This document shows positions 1-6,867 of a DNA stretch of 10,744 bases, in pieces. The notes beneath the pieces were generated by a model, which worked only from the letters and a program-made list of their open reading frames with translations, ran no database searches and was not told where the DNA came from. Both the position numbers and the translations under genes were made by a program. The DNA lies in contig CAMVDI010000049.1 of NCBI GenBank assembly GCA_947166205.1, positions 1 through 10,744 on the forward strand. Direction: 5' to 3'. The stretch is from an uncultured Clostridia bacterium. Its GTDB lineage: Bacteria > Bacillota_A > Clostridia > Christensenellales > Aristaeellaceae. How positions within the stretch are numbered: the first letter of the stretch is position 1; the number at the start of each line of letters is the position of its first letter.

Positions 1-113
1 CCGGTCAGGATCCGTCCGGCCTGGTCCTCCGGCCGCACGGGAATATACTCCGTCAGCCGTCCGTCTTCCGCCACCGCGCAGAAGCGGTCGTTCAAATACA
101 GTATTCTTTCCAT
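1..113 (-). CDS. rng: Ribonuclease E/G family protein, N-terminal fragment (cut by window edge)
   Basis: Only the first 37 codons are present; the gene runs off the left edge. The protein begins MERILYLNDRFCAV and continues through DGRLTEYIPVRPED, which resembles the start of RNase G/E-family proteins (a short beta strand, then D-G-R-L-x-E-Y just before the S1 domain). The ATG at 111-113 lies 7 bases after the stop of the DUF2344 gene, and an AGGA overlapping that TAG stop serves as ribosome binding site. In many Firmicutes and other bacteria the radical SAM/DUF2344 pair is followed by an RNase G gene and then rplU and rpmA, which supports the call. RNase G-type enzymes are endonucleases that mature rRNA and start mRNA decay. 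No catalytic residues are visible here, so the call rests on a short N-terminus plus gene order. Confidence 0.68.
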   Translation of the reverse strand, partial: MERILYLNDRFCAVAEDGRLTEYIPVRPEDQAGRILT

Positions 114-120
114 CCTGTTC

Positions 121-801
121 CTACAGCGTCTCCAGCGGCGCGAACGCGCCGTCCGCTCCCTCGCCCAGCAGCTGCGTCCGGATCACAAGGATCCGGACAT
201 CTTCCTCATCCGGCATCCCGGCGGCTCTTTTCAGCCCCTCGAGAATCATGGCCGGCTTGCACGATTCCTGCTCCGTCAGCTTCAGGGTCGCGTAAAGCCG
301 GTCTCCCTCGCCGCGGAGGGCATGGATCAGCGGCTTCATGTCCACCTCCCGGATTCCGGATTTGGTCTTCCGGCTGACCGGAATGCTTTCCATGGCCATC
401 ATGACGTCCGTCATGGGAATCAGGCGTTCCGCCTGTTCCTTATCCCGCAGAACGATCTCATACATGCCCGCCCGCAGGCTGGCCATCAGCGCCGGATGCC
501 GGTCGTCCACAGCCCGGGCCGCGCTCAGCTGCATTTCCCGGGGCATGGCTTCGTTCATTCTCCGCAGAAACTCCGCTTCCGTTGTTTCCGAGGCCATTTT
601 CACATCCATGATTTCCCGCAGCCCGCATGCCCCGGTGGACAGGGCGGACGCGAAGGTAACCTGGATGTGCGGATTGAAGCCGTTGGAATAGGCCACGGGA
701 AGTCCGCTTCGCCGAAGGCCCCGCTGAACAGCCCGCTGGATATCGAGATGTCCGATATGACGGACCCGTTCCCCTTTTTCAAAAACGCCCAGCATACGCA
801 T
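121..801 (-). CDS. DUF2344 / TIGR03936 family radical SAM-linked protein
   Basis: This 226-residue protein matches the DUF2344 (TIGR03936) family throughout. The N-terminus has the family pattern of a basic strand, GHLDIQRAVQRGLRRSGLP, then YSNGFNPH and a F-A-S-A-L-S-T-G segment (about residues 17-57). The reaction is not established; the family is named for its near-constant association with a radical SAM protein, to which it is fused in some bacteria. Here the two are separate, but the radical SAM stop and this ATG overlap as TGATG, which implies translational coupling. A strong GGAGG lies 8 bases upstream of the ATG. A second ATG at codon 3 has poorer spacing. There is no signal peptide or membrane segment, so it is probably cytosolic. 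A role in modifying RNA or a ribosomal component is suggested only by the downstream RNase G and is an inference. Confidence 0.88.
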   Translation of the reverse strand: MRMLGVFEKGERVRHIGHLDIQRAVQRGLRRSGLPVAYSNGFNPHIQVTFASALSTGACGLREIMDVKMASETTEAEFLRRMNEAMPREMQLSAARAVDDRHPALMASLRAGMYEIVLRDKEQAERLIPMTDVMMAMESIPVSRKTKSGIREVDMKPLIHALRGEGDRLYATLKLTEQESCKPAMILEGLKRAAGMPDEEDVRILVIRTQLLGEGADGAFAPLETL

Positions 802-2711
802 CAGTCCGTCCCTCCTTCCGCCCGGTAAGGAACCAGGGAGGGAGACGGCTCATTCCGGCGCTTCGGATCCGCGTAGGCGCACAGTCCCTTCTCCCGCTGG
901 ATCCCGCAGGCATTGCAGCCCTGCCGGCAGTCCCTGGTGGTTTCCGCCCTGTCGCTCTTCTCCTTCTCCCGCCAGAGGAATTCCTTGGTGATTCCGCAGT
1001 CCAGAAAATCCCAGGGCATCAGCTCATCCTTTTCCCTCACCCGGTTGGCATAGAACGCTGGGTCCAGCCCGCAGTCCGCGAAGGCGGCCATCCACTCGTC
1101 AAATTTGAACTGATCGTTCCATCCGTCCAGCATGCATCCCCGTTCCCAGGCTCTCTTCAGCACCCGTCCGATCCGGCGGTCTCCCCGGGAGAAGCACGCC
1201 TCCAGAAAGCTGAGGTGCGGCGCGTGCCAGTTGAAGTTGACCCCCTTGATTTTCAGGACTTCGCGCAGATGCTCCTGCTTTTCGTTGATCTGGGGGATGG
1301 TATCCTGGGCGGCCCACTGGAAGGGGGTATGCGGCTTGGGAACGAAAGTGCTGCAGCTGACCGTCACCCGAAGGCCCTTCGCCCGCTCGCCCTTCGGCAC
1401 CTTGAAATACTCAGCCACCACCTTCCGGGCCAGATCCGCGATGCCGTCCAGATCCTCCACGGTTTCCGTGGGCAGTCCGTCCATAAAATACAGCTTGACG
1501 CTGCTCCAGCCTCCCTGGAAGGCATCCCGAACCTTTTCGATCAGGTCCTCCTCGGTGACGCCCTTGTTGATGACATCCCTGAGCCGCTGGGTGCCCGCCT
1601 CCGGGGCGAAGGTCAGGCTGCTCTTTTTGACCTGCTGGGTCTCCTCCAGGCTTTCCTTCAGCACGCTGTCAATCCGCAGGCTGGGAAGGCTGATGGATAC
1701 CCGCCGGTCCTTCATCCTGCGCATCAGTTCCCGGATCAGCTCCGGCAGGCAGGTATAGTCCCCGCTGGAAAGGCTGCTGAGGGAAATCTCTTCGTATCCG
1801 GTGGCGGCCACAAGCGTCTCGGCCTGGCGCACAAGGGTTTCAAGGCTCCTCTCCCGGACCGGGCGGTAAAGCATGCCCGCCTGGCAGAACCGGCATCCGC
1901 GGGTGCATCCGCGCATAATCTCCAGGGTGATCCGGTCGAACACGACCTCCGTATAGGGCACAGCGAGCTTCGTGGGAAAGTAGGCCTGATCCAGGTTTTC
2001 CACATAGCGCTTTTTCACCCGCTCCGGCGCTTCCGGAATGTTGGGCCGGAAGGATTTCAGCGTCCCGTCCCCGTTATATTCCGCGTCATAAAAGGCCGGC
2101 ACGTAGACCCCTTCCGTCATCGCCAGCCTTTTCAGGCATTCTTCCCGGGACCATCCCTTTTCTTTCCGTTCCAGGATGATCCGGTTCACTTCCAGCATGA
2201 CCTCTTCCCCCGCGCCGATCATGAATGCGTCGATGAAGTCCGAAATGGGTTCCGGATTCGAGGCGCAGCCTCCTCCCGCGAGCACGATGGGATCCTCCTC
2301 CCCCCGGTCCCGCCTTTCCACGGGGATGCCGCCCATATCCAGCATGGCCAGCACGTTGGAGTAGCTCATTTCATACATCAGCGTAAAGCCCACCGCGTCA
2401 AACTCCCGCAGCGGGCGCCGTGTCTCCAGGCTGAAAAGGGGCACGTTCTCCTGCCTCATCAGCTCCATCATGTCGACCCAGGGCATAAAGCATCTTTCAC
2501 AGAGGCTCCAGTCCTGGTCGTTGATCAGCCCGGTCAGTATTTTCATGCCCAGGTGGCTCATGCCGATCTCATAGGTGTCGGGAAAGCAGAATACAAAGTG
2601 CAGCGGTTTGGCATCCCAGTCCCCGATCTCCGTATTCATCTCTCCGCCTGTGTAGCGGGGCGCCTTCTGGACCTTCTCCAGCATGGCTTCAATCTTGTCG
2701 TTCAGGTTCAT
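801..2711 (-). CDS. TIGR03960 family radical SAM protein (B12-binding-like N-terminus)
   Basis: This 636-residue protein has a cobalamin-binding-like N-terminal domain (FCFPDTYEIGMSHLG near residues 41-55, GGGCASNPEP near 145) followed by a radical SAM barrel. The 4Fe-4S motif is MRGCTRGCRFC, with cysteines at about 269, 273 and 276 (CxxxCxxC). Near the C-terminus a second group, CRQGCNACG plus a later cysteine (about 595, 599, 602, 611), could bind an auxiliary cluster. The family normally pairs with DUF2344, as it does here, and its substrate is unknown. Start choice: ATG at 2717 leaves the GGAG only 1 base away, whereas ATG at 2711 has GGAG at 7 bases, so I prefer 2711; the longer form adds two residues. 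The gene starts 13 bases after the scpB stop. The classical B12-ligating DxHxxG motif is not obvious, so cobalamin use is uncertain. Confidence 0.9.
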   Translation of the reverse strand: MNLNDKIEAMLEKVQKAPRYTGGEMNTEIGDWDAKPLHFVFCFPDTYEIGMSHLGMKILTGLINDQDWSLCERCFMPWVDMMELMRQENVPLFSLETRRPLREFDAVGFTLMYEMSYSNVLAMLDMGGIPVERRDRGEEDPIVLAGGGCASNPEPISDFIDAFMIGAGEEVMLEVNRIILERKEKGWSREECLKRLAMTEGVYVPAFYDAEYNGDGTLKSFRPNIPEAPERVKKRYVENLDQAYFPTKLAVPYTEVVFDRITLEIMRGCTRGCRFCQAGMLYRPVRERSLETLVRQAETLVAATGYEEISLSSLSSGDYTCLPELIRELMRRMKDRRVSISLPSLRIDSVLKESLEETQQVKKSSLTFAPEAGTQRLRDVINKGVTEEDLIEKVRDAFQGGWSSVKLYFMDGLPTETVEDLDGIADLARKVVAEYFKVPKGERAKGLRVTVSCSTFVPKPHTPFQWAAQDTIPQINEKQEHLREVLKIKGVNFNWHAPHLSFLEACFSRGDRRIGRVLKRAWERGCMLDGWNDQFKFDEWMAAFADCGLDPAFYANRVREKDELMPWDFLDCGITKEFLWREKEKSDRAETTRDCRQGCNACGIQREKGLCAYADPKRRNEPSPSLVPYRAEGGTD

Positions 2712-2724
2712 CCTCATTCTCCGT

Positions 2725-3276
2725 TCAGGGTATCAGTTCTTCAGGTTCTTCTTCCTGGGGTCCGCGCTCCGGTTCCGGCAGCGGAGGCAGCTCCTCGAGG
2801 CCTTCGATACCGAATCTGCTCAGAAACTCATCCGTCGTTCCGAAGAGGATCGGCCTTCCGATCGTTTCCTTCCGGCCCACTTCCCGGATCAGCCCCTTGG
2901 CCGTCAGGCTCTGCAGGCTGTAGTCGCACTTCACGCCGCGAATCTGCTCCACCTCCGCCCGGGTGACCGGCTGCCGGTAGGCCACCACCGCCAGCGTCTC
3001 CATGGCTGCCTGACTCAGGCTCTGCTTCTGAACAGGCTGCAGCAGCCGGACAACGTCCTCCGCGTAGAGAGGCCGTGTCGCCAGCTGAACCTTGTCTCCG
3101 AATCGCTTCAGCAGAAAACCCCGCTGGTTGAAGTCATATTCGCTTTCAAGTTCCTTCAGGCTGGCCAGGACATCTTTCTCCTCCCTGCCCAGCGCTCTGG
3201 CCAGTTCCCGGATCTCCACGGCTTCCCCCGCCACAAACAGGATGGCCTCGATCCTTCCCTTCTCATTCCCTTCCAA
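2725..3276 (-). CDS. scpB: Segregation and condensation protein B (ScpB)
   Basis: ScpB is the winged-helix dimer that binds the kleisin ScpA in the SMC–ScpAB condensin and is needed for chromosome compaction and segregation. The family signature is clear: GRIEAILFVAGEAVEI at the N-terminus, then LSQAAMETLAVVAYRQPVTR, E-Q-I-R-G-V, GLIREVGRK and GRPILFGTTDEFLSRFG. An acidic, proline-rich tail (PLPEPERGPQEEEPEE) closes the protein. At 183 residues it has normal family length. Start choice: the frame extends to a GTG at 3304-3306, but that codon has no good ribosome binding site and would overlap scpA by 44 bases. TTG at 3274-3276 has AAGGAAGG 9 bases upstream and gives the usual short N-terminus. 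With TTG it overlaps the scpA end by 14 bases, consistent with coupled synthesis of the two partners. Confidence 0.95.
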   Translation of the reverse strand: MEGNEKGRIEAILFVAGEAVEIRELARALGREEKDVLASLKELESEYDFNQRGFLLKRFGDKVQLATRPLYAEDVVRLLQPVQKQSLSQAAMETLAVVAYRQPVTRAEVEQIRGVKCDYSLQSLTAKGLIREVGRKETIGRPILFGTTDEFLSRFGIEGLEELPPLPEPERGPQEEEPEELIP

Positions 3277-4192
3277 AGACAGGTTCCTTCCTTCCCTCCG
3301 TATCACGCGGATCCGCCGGATCGGGATCCTTCACCCGGGATTCCCCGTCTTCCCGGCCGGGCTGCGTATCTTTGCCGGATTCCTGTTCGTCTTCTCCCGT
3401 ATTCCTTTTCCTTCTGCGCTTCCGCCATTCCGCCGGTTTCTCCTCCGGCGTGTCCTCAAAGGCCGCCCGTCCGGAAATAAGCTCCATCTCGCCGTAGGTT
3501 CCCTCCTGCCGGATATGCATCCTGCCCAGCCTCAGCAGTTCCAGCACAGCCAGAAAATAGGTCACGACCTCCTCCCGGGTCGGCGCTTCGGAGAAAACCT
3601 CCTCAAACCGGATCCGCTTCTTCCGCTGCATCGTCCGGATAAGGGTCAGCATGCATTCCTGCACCGTATGCTGGTCGCGGCGGATGTTCCCGCCCCGGTA
3701 ATGGTTCTCCGTCTCTTCCTCCGCTTCCGGCCTTCTGGCCAGAATCCGAAGAAAGGCCTGTGTCAGCCCTTCCAGCGTCAGCCCGGTCAGTTCTACCTCC
3801 TGGGGCGGCAGCGGATATTCCTCCGGGAGCTTGGTAAAGACGTTCTTCGCCGCCAGCTCAAACCCCCGCAGCTCTTCCGCGCTTTCCTTGTATCGCCTGT
3901 ACTCCTCCAGCCTGCGGATCAGCTCCGTCTCCGGATCCTCCTCCCCCTCCTCCGCGGCGGGGGGACGCGGCAGCATCGCCCGGCTCTTGATCTCGACCAG
4001 CGTGGCCGCCATGACAAGGAAGTCGCTGGCCTCGTCCATATTCAGATCCGGCGCGTTCCGGACAACCGAAAGATACTGTTCCGTAATGTCGCTGACAAAG
4101 ATCTCCCGGATGTCGATCTGAGCCTTGCCGATCAGCGTCAGCAGCAGGTCCAGCGGTCCGTCGAAATCCTTCAGCCGAAAAGTCATGTTCAT
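3263..4192 (-). CDS. scpA: Segregation and condensation protein A (ScpA kleisin) with charged C-terminal extension
   Basis: ScpA bridges the SMC heads and recruits ScpB. The N-terminal helical domain begins FRLKDFDGPLDLLLTLIGK (residues 5-23) and continues with DFLVMAATLVEIKSRAMLP (57-75), both kleisin hallmarks. The C-terminal winged helix is visible at about 200-240 (REEVVTYFLAVLELLRLGR). The reading frame stays open upstream to 4750, but that part is antisense-quality sequence lying under the peptidase gene. ATG at 4190-4192 overlaps the peptidase stop as ATGA and gives the normal N-terminus; ATG at 4186 is an alternative. The protein is 309 residues, longer than the roughly 240-260 usual for the family, because of a 64-residue hydrophilic tail (about 246-309) rich in K, R, E, D, G and P. 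That tail extends into the region preceding scpB. The frame is uninterrupted. Confidence 0.95.
   Translation of the reverse strand: MNMTFRLKDFDGPLDLLLTLIGKAQIDIREIFVSDITEQYLSVVRNAPDLNMDEASDFLVMAATLVEIKSRAMLPRPPAAEEGEEDPETELIRRLEEYRRYKESAEELRGFELAAKNVFTKLPEEYPLPPQEVELTGLTLEGLTQAFLRILARRPEAEEETENHYRGGNIRRDQHTVQECMLTLIRTMQRKKRIRFEEVFSEAPTREEVVTYFLAVLELLRLGRMHIRQEGTYGEMELISGRAAFEDTPEEKPAEWRKRRRKRNTGEDEQESGKDTQPGREDGESRVKDPDPADPRDTEGRKEPVFGRE
3286..3293 (-). promoter_or_regulatory. Ribosome binding site that decides the scpB start
   Basis: On the minus strand the sequence reads AAGGAAGG, followed by 9 bases and then TTG. It sits inside the last codons of scpA. The upstream in-frame GTG (3304-3306) is preceded only by a weak GGCGGA, so this site favours the TTG start for scpB. 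This is a reading of spacing and complementarity, not an experiment. Confidence 0.6.
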
Positions 4193-4890
4193 ATGAATCG
4201 AAGTCCTATACTCAGCCAATCCGAGAACAGATTCGCCGTATGCAGCATAAAGAAACTGCACACGGAGCTGAACGCCCTGCTCAGGACGCCGCTCATGCAG
4301 ATGAAGAGAAAGCCGTAATGAATCAGCATCATCGTCTGCGGGGTCATTCTCTGGTCCAGGTCTCCCTTGAAAAAGATCTGGTTCACAAGCCTGTAACCGT
4401 CCAGCGGAGGCACGGGAACCAGGTTGAAGACGGCCAGCGAGATATTGTAGCTCAGAAGAATCACCAGAAACTTCCGCAGGTATTGGTATTCGATCGCAGT
4501 CCCGCTTCCCTTGAAGCTCAGCACATACAGGAAGGTCGAAACCAGGAACAGGATCAGGTTCACGAAAATCCCGGCAAAGGAAACGAGGATCGTATCCCTT
4601 CCGCGTTTCCGGAAATTGTAGGGATTGATGGGAACCGGTTTGGCCCAGCCGATCCCCAGGAAAAACATGCAGATCATGCCGATGGGATCCAGATGTTTCC
4701 GGGGATCCAGGGAAAGCCGGCCCATGAATTTCGCCGTGGGGTCGCCGCATTTCAGCGCGGCGTAGCCATGCCCGATTTCATGAAGGATCAGGCTCAGCAG
4801 CAGGGCGATAATCATGAAGGCAATTTCAAGAAGCGTCCCCAGCGGGTCCTGACGCAGGTTGGTAATCCAGCCGCCGATATTCCGGAACAT
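4189..4890 (-). CDS. Site-2 protease-like zinc metalloprotease (peptidase M50), membrane protein
   Basis: This 233-residue multi-pass membrane protein carries both hallmarks of the M50/site-2 protease family. HEIGH at residues 37-41 lies inside the first long hydrophobic stretch (two zinc-ligand histidines and the catalytic glutamate). NLVPVPPLDGYR around residues 156-167 supplies the third ligand, D164. Hydrophobic segments lie near 18-40, 70-90, 100-125, 138-160 and 188-215. There is no PDZ domain, as in the short intramembrane M50 group (YwhC-like/Rv1278-type relatives) often found beside scpAB in Firmicutes. The substrate is unknown. An AGGAGG 7 bases before the ATG fixes the start, 2 bases after the ligA stop. 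The stop overlaps scpA as ATGA. Active-site residues are intact, so it should be proteolytic inside the membrane, but its link to condensin is only positional. Confidence 0.92.
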   Translation of the reverse strand: MFRNIGGWITNLRQDPLGTLLEIAFMIIALLLSLILHEIGHGYAALKCGDPTAKFMGRLSLDPRKHLDPIGMICMFFLGIGWAKPVPINPYNFRKRGRDTILVSFAGIFVNLILFLVSTFLYVLSFKGSGTAIEYQYLRKFLVILLSYNISLAVFNLVPVPPLDGYRLVNQIFFKGDLDQRMTPQTMMLIHYGFLFICMSGVLSRAFSSVCSFFMLHTANLFSDWLSIGLRFI

Positions 4891-4892
4891 CC

Positions 4893-6863
4893 TCAGCCCT
4901 CCTTTCCGGCCCGGCGGATCAGCTCCGCCTCGTCAATCGTTTCAATGCCCAGGCTCATGGCTTTGGTCAGCTTGCTTCCGGCGTCCTCGCCCACGACCAC
5001 AAAGGCCGTCTTTTTGCTGACGGATCCCGCGGCGCTGCCCCCGTTCTGCCGGATCAGCTCCTCGGCCTCCTTCCGGCTGAGCGTCGGCAGCGTGCCGGTC
5101 ACAACGATGCTCATGCCCTGGAAGGGGCCCCCGGCCTTTCCGGCGGCTTCCTTCGGGGTCACCCCGGCCTCCAGGAGCCTTCTGATCAGGGCTTTGTTTT
5201 CCTCAAAGCTGAAGTATTCCACCACGCTCTGGGCCACGGTCTCCCCCACGTCCGGAATGGCTGTCAGCTCCTCCGCCGTCGCCTCCTGCACCTTGTCAAT
5301 GCTCCGGAAGGTATTGGCCAGATCCCGGGCGGTTTTCCTTCCGATGTTCGGAATCCCCAGGGCGAAAAGGAAAGCGTCCAGCTCGCAGTGCTTGCTCTTC
5401 TCCAGCGCTCCCAGCAGATTCATGACTTTCTTTTCCTTGAAGCCCTCCAGGGTGATCAGTTCCGCCGGTCCCAGCCGGTACAGGTCGGAGGGCAGCCGGA
5501 CGCCGAAAGCGTCGTAGAGCTGCTCGGCGGTTTTTTCGCTGAGCCCTTCGATGTCCATGGCTTCCCGCCCGGCGAAATGGGCGAGACGGGCAACCGCCTG
5601 GGGCTTGCAGCTCTCACGGTTCATGCAGAACAGATGCGCCCCCCGGGCGGTCAGCTTTCCGCCGCAGTAGGGACATACTTCTGGCGGCTCTATCGGGATT
5701 TCATCCGGCCGGGGTTCTCCCGCCCGGCCCATGATTTCGGGGATCACGTCGTTGCTCCGCCGGATCCATACATCGCAGCCGACCGCCACATTCTTCCGGC
5801 GGATGTCTCCCAGGTTGTTCAGCGTAGCCTTCCGGACGGTCACCCCGTAGAAGTCGACCGGCGTCACGTGGGCCAGCGGGGTCAGTTTTCCCGTCCTTCC
5901 CAGCTCCCAGGTCACCTTTTCCAGCCGGGTCACGCATTCTTCCGCCTTAAATTTGAAGGCAACCGCCCATCTCGGAAACTTCTCCGTATAGCCCATCTGC
6001 TCCCGAAGCCGATGGTCTCCCACCTTGATCACGGCGCCGTCGATCAGCCAGTCCAGCGAGGAACGCTGATTCCCGATCTCCCGGATAAGGGCTTCCAGCT
6101 CTTTTCTGCCCTTTCCCCGGCCCAGATAGGGACTGACCTGGAATCCGTTCTTCCGGATAAAGTCGATCATTTCCGGCTGGGTGGAATAGGGCGGGTGGTC
6201 GATGGTGCCGATCTGGTAGAAAAACGCGTCCAGATGCCGGCTGGCGGTCACGGCGGGGTCCAGGTTCCGCAGCGCTCCGGCGGCCGCGTTCCGGGCGTTC
6301 TTCAGCGGGACTTTCGCGGTCCGGTTGTACTTCTCGAGGGTGCTCAGCCGCATGATGCACTCGCCCTGGATTTCCATCAGCCCCTGATAGGGAATCTCCC
6401 GCGGGATGGAGTGGATCGTCATCGCCTGGGGCAGGATCGCCTCCCCGGTCACCCCGTTTCCCCGGGTCGCCGCCTGAACCAGCTTTCCGCCCTCATAGGT
6501 CAGGTTCAGGGTCGGACCGTCAAACGTGTATTCCACGAAGTATTCCAGCCCCGTCCTTCCGGCCAGCTTCTCAGTCCGGGTGATCCAGGCATCCAGCTCC
6601 TCCATGCTCTGAACCTTGTCCATGCTCCACAGACGGGTCAGATGCCTGTGGGTTTCAAAACCCTTCAGGGGCTCTCCGCCCACCTGCCGGGTAGGCGAGT
6701 CCGGCAGCACGGTGCCGGTCTCCCGCTCCAGGCGCTTCAGTTCGTCATACATCTGATCCCACTGCATGTCTGAGATGATCGGATCATCCAGCACGTAGTA
6801 GGCATAGCTCGTCTCCTGAAGCCTCCGGATCAGCTCCCGCATCCGCTCCATCGGTTCCTTCAT
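4893..6863 (-). CDS. ligA: NAD-dependent DNA ligase LigA, with the motif I lysine replaced
   Basis: LigA seals nicks in replication and repair using NAD+. The 656-residue protein has the full family layout: domain Ia (1-65), nucleotidyl-transferase domain (about 66-310), OB fold (GRTGKLTPLAHVTPV), a four-cysteine zinc finger (C397, C400, C413, C419), helix-hairpin-helix repeats and a BRCT domain (about 580-656, starting FQGMSIVVTG). ATRGNG, QGE, NARNAAAG, LRNLD, IDGAVIKV and WAVAFKF (K304) are present. The catalytic motif, normally KxDG, reads VEYTFDGPT: the AMP-accepting lysine is T113, coded ACG at 6525-6527. The domain Ia position equivalent to E. coli Y35 is W35. Either change, the lysine above all, predicts loss of self-adenylation, yet the frame is undamaged. 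It starts at ATG 6861-6863 with GGAGG 9 bases upstream and lies 4 bases after pcrA. Family identity is sure; activity is doubtful. Confidence 0.95.
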   Translation of the reverse strand: MKEPMERMRELIRRLQETSYAYYVLDDPIISDMQWDQMYDELKRLERETGTVLPDSPTRQVGGEPLKGFETHRHLTRLWSMDKVQSMEELDAWITRTEKLAGRTGLEYFVEYTFDGPTLNLTYEGGKLVQAATRGNGVTGEAILPQAMTIHSIPREIPYQGLMEIQGECIMRLSTLEKYNRTAKVPLKNARNAAAGALRNLDPAVTASRHLDAFFYQIGTIDHPPYSTQPEMIDFIRKNGFQVSPYLGRGKGRKELEALIREIGNQRSSLDWLIDGAVIKVGDHRLREQMGYTEKFPRWAVAFKFKAEECVTRLEKVTWELGRTGKLTPLAHVTPVDFYGVTVRKATLNNLGDIRRKNVAVGCDVWIRRSNDVIPEIMGRAGEPRPDEIPIEPPEVCPYCGGKLTARGAHLFCMNRESCKPQAVARLAHFAGREAMDIEGLSEKTAEQLYDAFGVRLPSDLYRLGPAELITLEGFKEKKVMNLLGALEKSKHCELDAFLFALGIPNIGRKTARDLANTFRSIDKVQEATAEELTAIPDVGETVAQSVVEYFSFEENKALIRRLLEAGVTPKEAAGKAGGPFQGMSIVVTGTLPTLSRKEAEELIRQNGGSAAGSVSKKTAFVVVGEDAGSKLTKAMSLGIETIDEAELIRRAGKEG

Positions 6864-6867
6864 CTTC

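Noticed and set aside
1215..2966. Long plus-strand open frame (583 codons) opposite the radical SAM gene
   Set aside because: It is a shadow of a clear radical SAM gene that spans into scpB; it has no ribosome binding site logic and no recognisable domain.
4193..4750. Upstream extension of the scpA frame giving a 495-residue fusion
   Set aside because: The extra 186 residues lie in another frame of the M50 peptidase gene and look like frame-shifted translation. The ATGA junction gives the normal ScpA start.
5388..6773. Plus-strand open frame (461 codons) opposite ligA
   Set aside because: It is antisense to an intact LigA frame and its composition is that of a mirror translation.
4893..6863. 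ligA as a pseudogene
   Set aside because: Despite the missing lysine there is no stop or frameshift, the other motifs are conserved and the ribosome binding site is strong. It is reported as a CDS with a doubtful active site rather than a pseudogene.
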